From Vicia villosa (taxonomy: Eukaryota; Streptophyta; Magnoliopsida; Fabales; Fabaceae), in assembly GCF_029867415.1 (NCBI RefSeq), contig NC_081184.1, positions 113,791,476 to 113,855,475 of the forward strand: 64,000 bases of DNA, written 5' to 3'. Shown in pieces: positions 8,962 through 22,030 of the stretch. The translations under genes and the position numbers were made by a program. The number at the start of each line of letters is the position of its first letter. Positions within the stretch are counted from its first letter, which is position 1. The notes under the pieces are model-generated. The model was not told the origin of the DNA. It ran no database searches and was given only the letters and a program-made list of their open reading frames with translations.

Positions 8962-10007
8962 TGAAAATTAGGTTAGTGACTGGCTCACAAAATTCTGAGG
9001 AAGAATAAAAAAATGCCGAGTAGGTGAAAAGTGTAGAGTAGGTGAAAACTGCGCGCGCTATTGTACTCACAAACTTTTACAACTATACTGTACTGGTTTA
9101 GTAAGTTTGTTGTGTGATATTGTACAGTTTTTTTTTATAAGCGTGATATTGTACCGTTAGTCTATAATAATCTCTCATGAGCTTGATATAGTTAAATTTG
9201 AAGATGCTGATTTATGAAAGAACTTGGGTTTAAAGATTAATACTTTTATTATCTAAATTCTAACATTATAATATAGTTACTATGAGCTTTATTTTTTATT
9301 ATCTAATATAATGTTTTTATTTTACAATCAAAATCGTACCTCCACAATTCTCTATCAATTCACTTATTATTATCATTTCATTTAATTATACTTAATAATG
9401 AATTTTTAAATAAGTTAAAATTATATACTTATTTTTATTATTATTACTTTATTTTCATTTCACAACTAGCACTAACTCATTTCATATATGTTTGAAATCA
9501 CGGTGGAAATAAATAAAAATGCTAGTCTATGAGAAATTACTATTTGTAGCTTTTAGTTTTCATGTCAAAAAATTATTGAAACAAGGATGAAAACGTAAGG
9601 TGGCGGTGGAAATAATTGTTTTCAAACATACACTTCATTTTCAAATTTAACTTTGCATCATTTTTAACCTAATCATTTTTTCATATTCAAATAATTATAA
9701 TATTCATAATATATTTTTTTAAATATAGTTGATTTTGATATATTTGGTATTCTAAAAATAAATTTAATTATGTCTTCATAATCGATTTTACTTAAATTTA
9801 GAATGTGTAGCTTTTAAATTTAATCATAAATTTTAGATTGAAATCTAGTATTTAACTAATTTTGTATAAATATATCAAATCACAAAATTATTTTATTTTT
9901 AATTTACTTCAAGCATAATTAATTTTACAAAATTAATTTATATTAAAATTAAATTTGTTCATCAGAGAATCAAGCACGCTTGTTAAATATTTTAATAAAA
10001 CTAATGA
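8962..10007. other. AT-rich intergenic DNA
   Basis: No coding sequence, tRNA or recognisable element end is seen in this kilobase; poly-A/T tracts dominate. Confidence 0.6.
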
Positions 10008-10013
10008 GTTAAA

Positions 10014-10186
10014 AGGTAGTGCACTGACAGTGTAAAATAATTTTACACTGTCATCCAATAGAAAATTATAAATGTGCCATGTCATTAAGTTTTTTTTAAA
10101 TAAAAAAATTATTTAATTGGATACATGGGTGGTGATTGGTTGACAGTGTAAAACTATTTTACACTGTTGCATCATCCATTTTCTCA
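10014..10186. mobile_element. short palindromic MITE
   Basis: The two arms are inverted relatives of about 45 bp: tgcactgacagtgtaaaat... on the left and ...actgttgcatcatccat on the right. Each arm itself contains the palindrome ACAGTGTAAAAT(A)ATTTTACACTGT. The AT-rich centre has no coding capacity. Target-site duplication is unclear. Confidence 0.65.
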
Positions 10187-10261
10187 AAACTAATTTATAT
10201 TTAAATAATTACAATGTTCATATTTTTATATTAAAAATTATATAATGGTATTGACTTTCTC

Positions 10262-11394
<1,133 letters not shown>

Positions 11395-14300
11395 TGTAAC
11401 AACCTAAATCCTGAAACTTATATTTAAAGGATTACTCGACAATTTAAGGTGTTACAAATTACAGTCCTTCAACAAAACATATACACTTAGAAAACATGCA
11501 ATAGAAAAGTAAATAATATAAAACACATGTTATCTCATGCTCGTCATATTTTAAGCTCATTGCGGCAGAAATATGAACTTTGGTAATAAAACATAACAAC
11601 TTCAACTTTGGTCTTATAAAGACTTAACTTTCATAAAATAATTCAAATGGAGTTGTAACATCCAACTTGTAGAAACTTCAAAACAATTCAACATAAATAA
11701 TATTAAACTTCAACAAAACAAACTAATCAAATTCAAACATAATAAAAATTCCTCATTCCCAGTATAACCGAATCGGAGCACTAAACCACTAAGAAAATGG
11801 TTAAAAAAAGTGAAAATAACTCCAAGAGCTATCTTCCACTTACAGCAGCAACTTCTAATCCTGGTTATCTGCAAGATGTCCATGGTGGACAACATTAAAG
11901 TAAAGGGGTGAGAATACACTTCCATAATTTAGCGGTGCAAACAAGCAAAGGTAGAATATCACATAACAACAAGTACACACGTCAATCATAATAACATCAA
12001 CATAACAAGTATTCTCATCCATACAACACATCAGCAAATGATCATTCAAAAATGCATCACTAATGCAATGTACTCAACAACTGACTCGTCATGCATGTGG
12101 TATCAATATGAACACTCATGTTCATATCGCTCATGATTCCCTCTCTAAAACTAGAGCATGTAACACTCTTATTTCCCCGCGCATAATATAACGAAATAAA
12201 TCAAGAATATATCACATTTTTACATCAGGATGTCACGCATCTCAAATCACAACATTTTTTTAACACTTATAGTTTAACATAAAACATTTAACACATATCA
12301 TCGCATGCTCACCTTCACTTAGGGTATCATCATAGCAAAATCTATCAAATAAGCATGCTTCACAAATCATACTAGTCTCTAATTAACATAAGCATCAAAA
12401 CATTAAGAGTATAACATCCAACTTTCTAATTAACATAAATGGAAATAAAAAGCATCGTTCGCCCCGCCCAATGTTACAGATAAAAGCAACATAATTGTAA
12501 GAATGCAAAACTAAAAAGAAAGAAACAACTTACCTCCATCCTCCAGCTCTAAGCAACTGCTTTGTTACCTGCTTGTTTGTACTCCAAAGTGGAGCACAAG
12601 CCACAACAACAACAGAGGGTTGAGAATTCACATCAATAATTAAACGGTATAAACTGTAAGGTATAACATATACAACTATATGTATTTCACAACAGTCACA
12701 CAATCACATTCTCACACCCAATTCAACATCATACACAATCATGATTAAGCATACAATTCATTATACAATGTGACTCAACTATGCAACTCGATGCATATGC
12801 ATGTGGTACCAACTCGACAAACGGTTCCTCATTCGAACCGGGTCTCGCACCAAACTCCGAGCCCTGCACCGAGCATGGGATAAGTCACAAAATCTCGCAC
12901 CGAACTTGTGAACTCGTTTCTTTCACATTAACAATGACATATGATACATGTCATACAATTCAATGCAACTCAACAACCACTACAATGTTTAAGGTCCACA
13001 CCGACCATAAACAACATGCATTGACAACAACATAATAATCCTACACCGAACTATTATTTAACAACCCCCAACAATCAACAACAACAACATAGTTATACTC
13101 ATATAGCAGCAAGTATTCCAAGGTACACATAACAACTCACCACAATATCATTAACACATTCATACACATTCACCATTCGTCACATAGTTCATAAAATCGA
13201 TTAAAAATTATTTTTATTCATCAATGCACATCAAAACAGCACCAAACACCACCCAACAGTAGCCGACAATTCACATAAGTTGAAATAATCGAAAAAACTG
13301 CAATTTAATACAAGAAGACATCCAATTTACGCAAGTTACAGGTGCATGACGGGTTACTCATCACGGGCATGGCTCCCGCCACCACCATCAAAACACAAAC
13401 ATGTCACCTGCTTGACGACCGATTCCAAAATTGAGCATGGGCTCCATGACGGGTTACCTGTCATGGCCATGGCGCCCGCCATAGATCTTCATCCCCTCAA
13501 CAGACACCAAAACACATCATACATGTCATATATTCATTTATATCACCTAATTACATCAAATCAACATTTTTAATTTAATATTTCATGAAATTACATTATC
13601 TTCAAAACCTTTAAAACTCCATCAATGGTGAATATATCACAACATAAAAACATAATTATCACACATGAATGTACATGACTTTTATCCACCAATTCATCAC
13701 ACATAGCAAACTAATCACCAATAACATAATTATAGTAACAAAATACATAATTCATGCAACACCCCATTGCCCTATTGAAGGTTAAGGATTCCTTTAAGTC
13801 TACCCCTCATGCATATACTTGTTTGTTGAATAAGTCTCCCTTATTACATGGTTATACTAACAATAGTTGAATGATCTTTATTTGATATTCTTCTCTCCCT
13901 CAACCTCTAACCTCTCCTCGCACGTTCTCTTGCCCTAGCCTTTTCTCTATTTTTCTACGTACTATGAAAAACTTCCCCTAATCTCTCAACTTTCTTCTTA
14001 TAATAACCAAAAATCCTTAATTTGGATTTCCCTCTTCTAACCTCACTTGCTCACAACATTCCAACATGCATGTAAACACATGCACATATGGCCCCTATCT
14101 GACTGTGCACAACACCAATAACTCTAGCAATATAATCAAATAGGCAAATATATCAGCAGACAACAATATTTAATCTCAACAAATATCACCATAACATTCA
14201 TTAGTTTTGCCACACAACATAATTCAGCATTTATCAATAAATTCATTAAATCGATTAAAATCATGGTTAGTTACTAAGTTACATCAACATAATATCCAAC

Positions 14301-15491
14301 AATAGCCAAACAGTAGACCAACAATCAACAATCTCGAAAAAAATCGAAAAAGACAATTAATTCCAGCAACTGGGCAAATTACGCCCTCACTGGCAGCATG
14401 ACGGGTTACCCGTCACAGGCGTGACGCCAGTCATCGACCTTAAACACCACACTGGTCATCCCCATGATGATCGTCCCAGAAAAATGGCCTGGGCAACATG
14501 ATGGGTTACACGTCAAAAGGGTGACGCCAGTCAGCACCCTCAAGGCTCATGACGACCAGGGTGTCATGGCGATGGCGCCGCCATCGACCTACAAAATGCA
14601 TAATTTCGTTTTCTGCATAGAGTTCAATTCAGAACACCGATTTTCCATTCCAGGCACTCAAAGATGACTCAAAACATTTCATACATCACATATAAACATT
14701 AATATCATATTATCACCTCAAACTAACACCTTTAATCACTTATTTTCATAATTTCACAAAATCATTATAACCTTAAAAAATATCAACAATGGCATAAACA
14801 TGAAAAAAAAAACTCATACAAAATATTTAGCACATATTAGTACACGAATTTGATCATCAAAATCATCATATAACATGAACACAACACAATTATCAGTCTT
14901 CATATACAACACATACAATCCTATTAAAGGTTAAGGATTCTTCAATTATACCCATCATTCTTAAACACCCATTAAAGAAGATATCTCCCCCCTTACCTGG
15001 TTTTCCTAGCAAGAAATCTGAATCTGCATTGGTTTGAAAGGATTTTTCCTTCAACTTCTAGCCTCTTTCTTGACTCACTTTTGCCTCTAACCTCTTTCTC
15101 TATTTTACGCATTGATCAGAATTAGGGCTCTCTAAACTTATATTAACCTAATTAGCCAACTTCCAATATTTATATTTTCCTCCCCGCATTTATTCCTCTC
15201 TTACTCCTAATTCCCTTATATTTCTCTTATTTTCCACTTTGACCCTATTTCTCTATTCTAACTCAAATAGATCAAATAATTACTATTATTTTAATTGATT
15301 AAAATTCTAAATAAATTCTAATCAACTCTGCCACTTTCAACTTACTCTCTACACCTTTACCTTTATAACACACACCCTCCAATTCTTATTTAATTAATCA
15401 ATACCATTCAAAATTAAATTAAATATTAACAAACACATATAAATTATAAATAAATCAATTAAAATAATTTAATTAAAATTGCGGTGTTACA
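11395..15491 (-). repeat. Tekay/Del-like LTR (single, ~4.1 kb)
   Basis: On the minus strand it starts TGTAACACCGC right after a polypurine tract and ends GGTTGTTACA at 11395, so the + strand reads TGTAACAACC...GGTGTTACA. The element is oriented minus. Integrase/chromodomain sequence lies just upstream of the PPT, as expected for the 3' end of a chromovirus. Long LTRs are typical of Tekay/Del. The left border is inferred from the matching terminal bases. No second LTR or PBS is present. Confidence 0.65.
13130..15200. repeat. diverged ~1.05-1.15 kb duplication inside the LTR
   Basis: Landmarks recur in order. gcatgacgggttac occurs at 13352 and 14397, each preceded by a cgattaaaa...ctcgaaaa-like stretch and followed by a GC-rich ggcgccgcc-like patch. 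aaaggttaaggattc recurs near 13787 and 14937, followed by CT-rich text. The copies are well diverged, so the duplication is old. Confidence 0.6.
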
Positions 15492-15506
15492 ACTCTCCCC
15501 CACTTA
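15492..15506 (-). promoter_or_regulatory. polypurine tract of Tekay-like element
   Basis: The minus strand reads TAAGTGGGGGAGAGT immediately before the LTR start TGTAACACC. This is the usual chromovirus PPT form. Confidence 0.8.
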
Positions 15507-15534
15507 AAGAAAATGTTTCCCTAAAAAATTACCT

Positions 15535-16100
15535 TAAGCAAACAGAGTTGAATATGACTCCTTCATCTGACTTTCCAGCTCCCAAGTCACGTTTCCACCA
15601 GCTTGTCCTCCTCAAAATACCTTCACCAAGACAATCTTCTTACCACGCAACTGCTTCAATTTTTTATCCTCTATCTGCATGGGTGATGCCTTAGCAGTCA
15701 GTTTTCCTCTCACAGCTACATCATCCAGAATATATCTCCTAAATTGAGATACATGAAACACATCATGAAGATTAGCAAGTTGCGGTTGCATTCCAATCCT
15801 CTGTAAGATATGGTACGGACCAATGAAATGCGACGTAATCTTTTGAGATTTCAAAGCTTGACCAACACCCGTTACTGGAGTAACCTTCAAAAACACATGA
15901 TCTCCCTCTTGGAACCCAAGTGTTTTCCTTCGCTTATCATGGTAGCTCTTCTGGAGACTTTGCGAAGCTCTCATCTTCTCTTAGATTACCTTGATGTTCT
16001 CAACCGTCTACTAACGATCAGATAGTTCAGGAGCCAGTGGTTCAGGATACAGACACCACCACTCGTGCATCTACGGAGCCATCAATACATATCGGAAATT
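15535..16100 (-). pseudogene. Tekay/Del integrase C-terminus with chromodomain (fragment)
   Basis: The minus-strand translation contains KMRASQSLQKSYHDKRRK, LGFQEGDHVFLKVTP and LANLHDVFHVSQFRRYI. These are hallmarks of the integrase C-terminal region of Tekay chromoviruses. A chromodomain-like end follows (MQIEDKKLKQLRGKKIVLVK, then NVTWELESQMKESY). A TGA at 15612-15614 replaces the codon expected to be Trp in KVFWGG, and another stop precedes KMRASQ. Decayed similarity extends to ~16100 (RRC... region), where the element is truncated. Protease, RT and the catalytic core are missing. Confidence 0.85.
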
Positions 16101-16830
16101 TTAGTTATAATGAAATTATTGGTATACCAGAAATTTCAAATACACTACTGGAAAATTCGTCCGGAAATTCTTTGTATCTCATCAGGGGTAAAATTGGAAT
16201 AAAAAATGGGGGGTGGCAAGATAAATACTCCAAAGTCACCCAAACCCAAACCAGAATGTGAAAGTTGATTATCTCCAAACCAATATCATGATAATTTGTT
16301 TGATACCACCCTTAAAATTAAATCTAACACCTTCTAATTTTTTATAATATCAAAAGTATGTTTGGTGTTTAAAAATATAGTACACTAATTAAAAATGCGA
16401 AATACACTCAAAAAAATCGGCAAGTCAAAACAGAAATCCTAAATATATTTTAATTATTTCCATATTCTTATAATCAAGATTATACATAAATAGCGAGCAA
16501 ACAGACAATAAATTGCACCACTATTTAAACTTTATTGGTCTTTTTCAAAAGCATTAGAGATTATTAGATTTTTTTCCTATAACCCTGAAAATTCGATAAT
16601 GTTAATTTATCAGTTTTTCCTTACCGATTTGTTTAAAAATCTCCAAAGATTACCTGATTTTTCACATGACCTTGAAAAATTAGGTAGTATTAATTTTTAA
16701 CGGTTGAAATTTTGTTGATACTTTTGTAAGTTTGTGTGGTCAATAATGATTCCAAACTTGTATAAGTATGCATAGTATGCTGCTAAAGAAACATTTGATA
16801 ATGTCTCAATATTGGTATATCACGTTGGTC
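16101..16830. other. AT-rich spacer
   Basis: A diverged ~89 bp direct repeat is visible (agagattattagatttttt near 16556, aaagattacctgattttt near 16645). No gene is supported; a 74-codon frame beginning at 16037 has no recognisable domain. Confidence 0.4.
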
Positions 16831-17110
16831 TTGTACTTCATTGGCGTGAAACCTCTAGTTGACTTTAGGCTCATAGAGGACACTCCTCTTAATGTTCTGA
16901 AATTCAAACTGAATAATATCGTGTACCATACAAACAACAAGAAGGTGTTTAAGACCGAGTATCATTCACCAATATTGATAATGAAGGAAATATTAGTTTC
17001 AGTAAGTTTGAGCAGAAAACGAGTGAAAATTTAAAAGTCATGTGGAGCATATATCACCGATATGAAAAAAATAGTCCGATTGTGGTGGATAGGACACTCA
17101 TACTAGTTGG
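16831..17110 (+). pseudogene. MULE/PMD-associated N-terminal domain fragment
   Basis: One frame gives KPLVDFRLIEDTPLNVLKFK...NNKKVFKTEYHSPIL. After a one-base shift near 16985 a second frame continues NISFSKFEQKTSENLKVMWS IYHRYEKNSPIVVD. I recall this arrangement (short ubiquitin-like segment, then '..MWSIY.RYS..GPIEVDATL') from the N-termini of legume transposon-type proteins related to MULEs and plant mobile domain proteins. The identification is from memory and moderate. The frameshift and the lack of continuation make it a pseudogene. Confidence 0.5.
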
Positions 17111-17280
17111 AGGCAGTGACACGTCATTTGAATGTCCTCCATCATGGGAAGATCCAACATCACCACCCGGCTCCACATGTGGGATAATACGAGGGTGTGG
17201 TACTAAAACGTGTCACTCTAAGCAATCATCCTCACACTACCTAAGAAATTGCACATCCATCTATCAATACCCTCAGATGG

Positions 17281-17640
17281 CATAATATGGATTGTTGAAG
17301 GATGCACTTAACGTACCCAAATTTACGCAAACACCTCTTTGGTAAATATTTAGCCATTAAAATCTCTCATCGCAGATAACCCAAAAACATGGCAATATCA
17401 TCAAAGTCCCGATGCACTCTATGGTATACGTAAGGTGTCCAGGTGACATCATTTATAGTCAACACATCGATCCTTCGCTTGTACTTGTGAAGACCTCATG
17501 GATATGAATGATTGGCTCTCCACTTGGTGGCCCGTGGAAGGCCAATGATAGGAAAACAAACACATTTGTAGCAAATAGACGGAAAATGCTCGTATATATG
17601 CAATACTACACAAGAAAAAGAAATTACATATACAAAATAT
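17281..17640 (-). pseudogene. plant mobile domain (PMD, MAIN/MAIL type) fragment
   Basis: The minus strand gives IYEHFPSIC, then PRATKWRANHSYP, then (after a stop) GLHKYKRRIDVLTINDVTWT PYVYHR, and later KRCLRKFGYVKCIL. The IYEHFP motif, the R-IDxLT-xDVxWxPY motif and the R-x2-RQFGYVQ-like motif, in this order, are characteristic of PMD proteins (often annotated 'serine/threonine-protein phosphatase 7 long form'). PMDs also occur in MULE transposons, which fits the fragment next door. At least two stops interrupt it. Confidence 0.7.
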
Positions 17641-17829
17641 ATTTGATAGATAAAAATTAAATAAATATTTATATTTGAAATAAAATTATATAATGTCAAA
17701 TATTCTGCTCGTTTAATTTATATTTGAAATAAATATTCTGTAAGTTGTCTCATCTCAAAGGCAACCACCTCTCCAAAGACATTATATAATGTCAAAAGGA
17801 GCACACCCTTATGCCCATGAGACATGCAA

Positions 17830-18113
17830 ATGCAATGTATGAACTCGAGCGAAAGAAAAAAGTCACTAACACTGAATCCTCTAAGGAGTTCCTGATGCTC
17901 ATCAAAAAATATTCGGAACCCATATTTTCTATTCTCTCCTCCATCTAAAAAGTCCTTTTCAAAAGCTACACGGCAAATAGAATTATTTGCATACTATCCC
18001 AACATCTTAGACAAATTGGTAGTTCCTGGATAAGAACCTGCAACCCTTTGAACTAAACTAGAAACTTCTTCTTCTCTAACAGCACTATACGAGTTTATCT
18101 CTTTTGAAACTAA
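17830..18113 (-). pseudogene. cytochrome P450 (CYP71D-like) exon fragment
   Basis: The minus strand reads SKEINSYSAVREEEVSSLVQ, RVAGSYPGTTNLSKMLG, stop, YANNSICRVAFEKDFLDGGE, then HQELLRGFSVSDFFLSLEFI H. This matches the helix C to helix F region of CYP71-clan enzymes: VREEEV, LSKML, NN.ICRVAFG, Y.ELLGGFSV.DFFPS. A TAG interrupts it and the usual Gly in AFG is Glu. No haem-binding Cys loop or other exon lies nearby. It is an isolated gene fragment, possibly carried by a transposon. Confidence 0.75.
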
Positions 18114-18724
18114 TTTACATTATAACCCTTAAAATAAACAATTATGATAAATAATATAAAAATAAAGTGATATTACCAAAAAAAAAGAAATTTGTCCGTT
18201 CATAAACAACATAGATAATCAAAACACCGATAAAATATTGATAAATTTCATACAACCATTATATTATCTATGATCAGTTGAACAATTTTTTCATCTTGAT
18301 GATCCATCTAATTCTATAAAAAAAAGTATAAAATTAAATTCTAGATATATAACTCATATACTACTATTATATATAATATATAATACAACACAACAACTTA
18401 TAAAATAACTAAATTCTTACAAACAAAATAATAAATGGAAATGAAAAAAATAACACATGAATAAATAAAAAAATGTTAGTCATATTAATAAAAATAATAG
18501 AGTTGCAAAAATTTATTATAATATTTTCTAAGAATAATTTAGTATTTTAATAAAAAATGAGGGTAATTTTATCAATATAATAAAAAATTATCTTATCATA
18601 ACTTCTCTTTATCCCTTTTCTCCAAATTCTCCAATTTGAGAAACAAAAAACTATTTAGGGAGAGAATTTGATTACCTCCAAATATGTAATTGTAAGATCT
18701 TATTTTCCTTCTCACTCTTTATAA
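18114..18724. other. AT-rich spacer left of the tandem array
   Basis: No features are seen. Identity with the array units begins abruptly at 18725. Confidence 0.5.
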
Positions 18725-19269
18725 TTTTCACAAAAGTTAACAATTGTTTTCAAGTAATAATTATATATAGGAAGTAGAAAATGAAGGGCAATGCCTACTT
18801 AGACTAAGTAATACCATCTAAAAATATACTTTTTGGTTGAGCATAATGCCTACTTAGACTAAGTAATGTCATTTAAATGTAATTTACTATGTTCTGTTAA
18901 AGAGTCGCGCAATAGATATGATATGACTTGATGAAAAAGTGTTTATAATGGGAGCCATACGTCGCAAGATAAATCGGTTCTGTTAGTTGAATTAGAACAA
19001 AATCCAAATTTTAAGATGGTTTCGAATTGTTATGTAGGATTGAGTTAAATCCAAACTCATTCTAAAATGTTAAAAAAAAATTACAGTGAATCTTGACGGA
19101 TGTTGTAATTCTAGTTTAGTTTGAAGAGCATTAATATAGTTGGTGAAAATGGAAGGATCAGTCTTCAGAGAATTAGAACTTGGTGTGAATCGACAACGAA
19201 AAATGTTAAATAGCACAAATATTGTGGAAACACATAACTGTGGGGTATAAACCAGGCACTACAAATATT

Positions 19270-19560
19270 AACCAAAAACTAGTCGGAATATGCGAAAAAC
19301 ACGAATGTTTCGTTTTTCCGAAAAACTCAATATTTCATATTTTGGAATAAAATTCGTTTTTTGTTAAAAACTCGATTTTTTCCTTTTGTTGAAAAACCTG
19401 ATTTCTTGTTTTTCCAAAAATCTTGATTTTTTTTTCAATTCTGAAGACAAGAAAATTGATTCCTTCGTTTTTTCGAAAAAAAACTCAATTTTTACCTTTT
19501 CCTGATAAACGCGATTGTTTTGTTTTTCTGAAAAAAACACATTATTTCGTTTTTCCGAGA
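19270..19560. repeat. T-rich degenerate repeat (ttttccgaaaaactc-like)
   Basis: About ten imperfect copies of a 25-35 bp motif (run of T, ccgaaaaa, c-t-c-g/a-a) occur in unit 1. Equivalent segments recur in every unit, for example 32885-33145, 49395-49660, 57590-57860 and 60885-61145. Open frames here on either strand are low-complexity artefacts. Confidence 0.7.
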
Positions 19561-20303
19561 GCTATATACATATTTACATCATGACATTACTGTACAACAA
19601 AATCCTAAAAAAATAAGGAGGTGAGGAATCATATAAAGCTGCAAAATTGATGTACATAATTCTGTTCTATATTTTGGAAGGGATTGGAGACCATCCCGTT
19701 GATAGAATTCTTTTTTCCAAATCCCGTAGATAATCTGTCTAGCTTTTGAATAAAACAAAAGCAGTGATATTTAACCAAGAACACTTCATCTATTCATGTT
19801 TCAAGTAAAAACAACTTAGCTTTAAAGAACAGTCGATCAAATCCATATGGAGGGGTCACTAAATGGTGTTGCCATATCTGATGAAAACTTGACTAGGTTC
19901 TCTCGAAAAATTAACATGTCACCCCCCAAATTAAACATGCCACCCCTCAAACCTACGAAAAAAATTAAACTGTCCAACCAATTTTCATTATCACATTTTA
20001 ACAAATTTACGGAAAATCCTAAAAAATAAGGGGTGGGGAATCGAATAATGTTGCAACTAAAGCTGCAAAATTGATGTAAATAATTCTGTTCTATATCTTG
20101 AAAGGATTAGAGACCATCCTGTTGATATAATTCTTTTTGCCAAAATCATGTAGATAAATCTATCTAGCCATCTATTCTTGTTTGAAGTAAAATCTATCAA
20201 ACCCGTATGGAGGGGTTTCTAAATTGTGTTGCCATAGCATCATCTATCAAACTCATATGGAGGAGTTTCTAAATTGTGTTGCCATAGCATCTGATAGAAA
20301 CTT

Positions 20304-21518
20304 TGAAGGATAGAAAAACACTTAGAAAGGGGGGGGGGTTTGAATAAGTGTAGTCTAAAAGCTTGAACCATAAAAACAATTTGCACAATTATTTTTATCC
20401 TGGTTCGTTGTTAACTAAACTACTCCAGTCCACCCCCTTGGAGTGATTTACCTCACCTGAGGATTTAATCCACTAATCTCAATAGATTACAATGGTTTTC
20501 CACTTAGCCCGCGACTAAGTCTTCTAGAGTATCCTGATCACAACCTGATCACTCTAGGAACAATTGCTTAGACACAAGCTAAGACTTTCTAGAGTATCCT
20601 GACCACCACGTGATCACTCTAGTTACAACTGCTTAGACACAAGCTAAGACTTCCTAGAGTATCCTGATCACACTTGATCACTCTAGTTACTTACAAATTA
20701 ATGTAATCAAATTCTAAGAGTATTACAATGCTTCTGAAAAGCTATAATCACAACAGTGATATTTCTCTTAAAGTTTAAGCTTAATCTCACTAATATATTA
20801 CAACAGCAATGTAGTGAGCTTTGATGAAGATGAAGTTTGTGAGCTTTGATTTGAACAGCGTTTCAGCAAGTTAGTATTCACAGAATTCGTCAGAATCGGT
20901 AACCTTGCTTCTCATCAGAACTTCATATTTATAGGCACTTGAGAAGATGACCGTTGGGAGCATTTAATGCTTTGCGTATTCCGTACAGCATTGCATTTAA
21001 TGTTTCACTCTTTTGTCAACTACCTCGAGCCTTGTTTACGCTGTGTCTACTGACGTTGCCTTTAATAGCTTCTAACGTTCCTTTTGTTAGTCAGCGTAGC
21101 CTGCCATCTTGTACTTTCCTCTGATCTGATGTTTGTGTATACAACGTTTGAATATCATCAGAGTCAAACAGCTTGGTGCAGAGCATCTTCTTGTCTTCTG
21201 ACCTTGAAGTGCTTCTGAGCGTGATACCATGAGAACTTCAGCGCTTCTGCTTCTGATCTCAAGTTCTTCTGATGCTTCCATAGACCCATGTTCTGATTCT
21301 GCTTTGACCATCTTCTGATGTCTTGCTAGACCATGTTCTGATGTTGCATGCTGAAACTTCTGAGTCAAAGCTTCTAAGCGCTGATTTGTGCATACTCTTT
21401 ATATATTTCCTGAAAGGGAAATTGCAGTGTATTAGAGTACCACATTATCTCATCCAAAATTCATATCCTTGTTATCATCAAAACTAAGAATATTGATCAG
21501 AACAAATCTTGTTCTAAC
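20304..21518 (-). repeat. Sirevirus 3' LTR
   Basis: On the minus strand it begins TGTTAGAACAAG after the PPT and ends CTATCCTTCA. It is nearly identical to the LTR at 29379-30595. Confidence 0.95.
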
Positions 21519-21532
21519 AATCTCCCCCTTTT
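21519..21532 (-). promoter_or_regulatory. Sirevirus polypurine tract
   Basis: The minus strand reads AAAAAGGGGGAGAT directly before the 3' LTR. Further GGGGGAGA tracts at ~21635-21660 and ~22488-22500 fit the multiple-PPT habit described for Sireviruses. Confidence 0.85.
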
Positions 21533-21634
21533 TGATGATGACAAAAACATATATAAATGATATGAATTTGCGATCAGAAAGAGCAGAAGGCTAAAAACAA
21601 TTACACAACTAAAGCATAAGCATGTGAATATGTC

Positions 21635-21680
21635 TCCCCCTGAGATTTATAATCTCCCCCTGAGATAGATAATCCCCCCT
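21635..21680 (-). repeat. additional PPT-like tracts
   Basis: Three copies of a ctccccctgaga(t)-like block occur within about 45 bp, read as TCTCAGGGGGAG on the minus strand. Confidence 0.7.
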
Positions 21681-21756
21681 GAAATAAATACTAGAAGATT
21701 TTTAATAATAAAAGACTTCCCTGAGTATTTCAGTAGAGACGTTCACATATGCTTGA

Positions 21757-22030
21757 TCTTCAGAACATTCATGACTTTTGATTCTTGCTTCCATAGGACA
21801 GCTTCAGAACTTTGAATTTCTTTAGATCCTCAGAACATTCACAACTTCTGATTCTTGCTTCCATCGGACAGCTTCAGAACTTGAATTTCTTTGATCTTCA
21901 GAACATTCACAGCTTCTGATTCTTGCTTCCATCGGACAGCTTCAGAACTTGAATTTCTTTGATCTTCAGAACATTCACAGCTTCCGATTCTTGCTTCCAT
22001 CAGGACAACTTCAGAGCTTGAATTTCTTCT
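21757..22030. repeat. ~68-bp tandem repeat, four copies
   Basis: Copies start with gatcttcagaacattca or variants near 21757, 21827, 21894 and 21962. Each contains ttcttgcttccat and gacagcttcagaact. The repeat lies in the region between the env-like ORF and the 3' LTR. Confidence 0.8.

Noticed and set aside
12781..14667. Short + strand frames in the Tekay-like LTR
   Set aside because: They are inside an LTR, with no domain, and follow the duplicated GC-rich blocks.
16143..16160. cactactggaaaattcg resembling a CACTA transposon end
   Set aside because: No matching inverted end or transposase was found at a plausible distance. The similar cactac at 19254 is part of the array unit.
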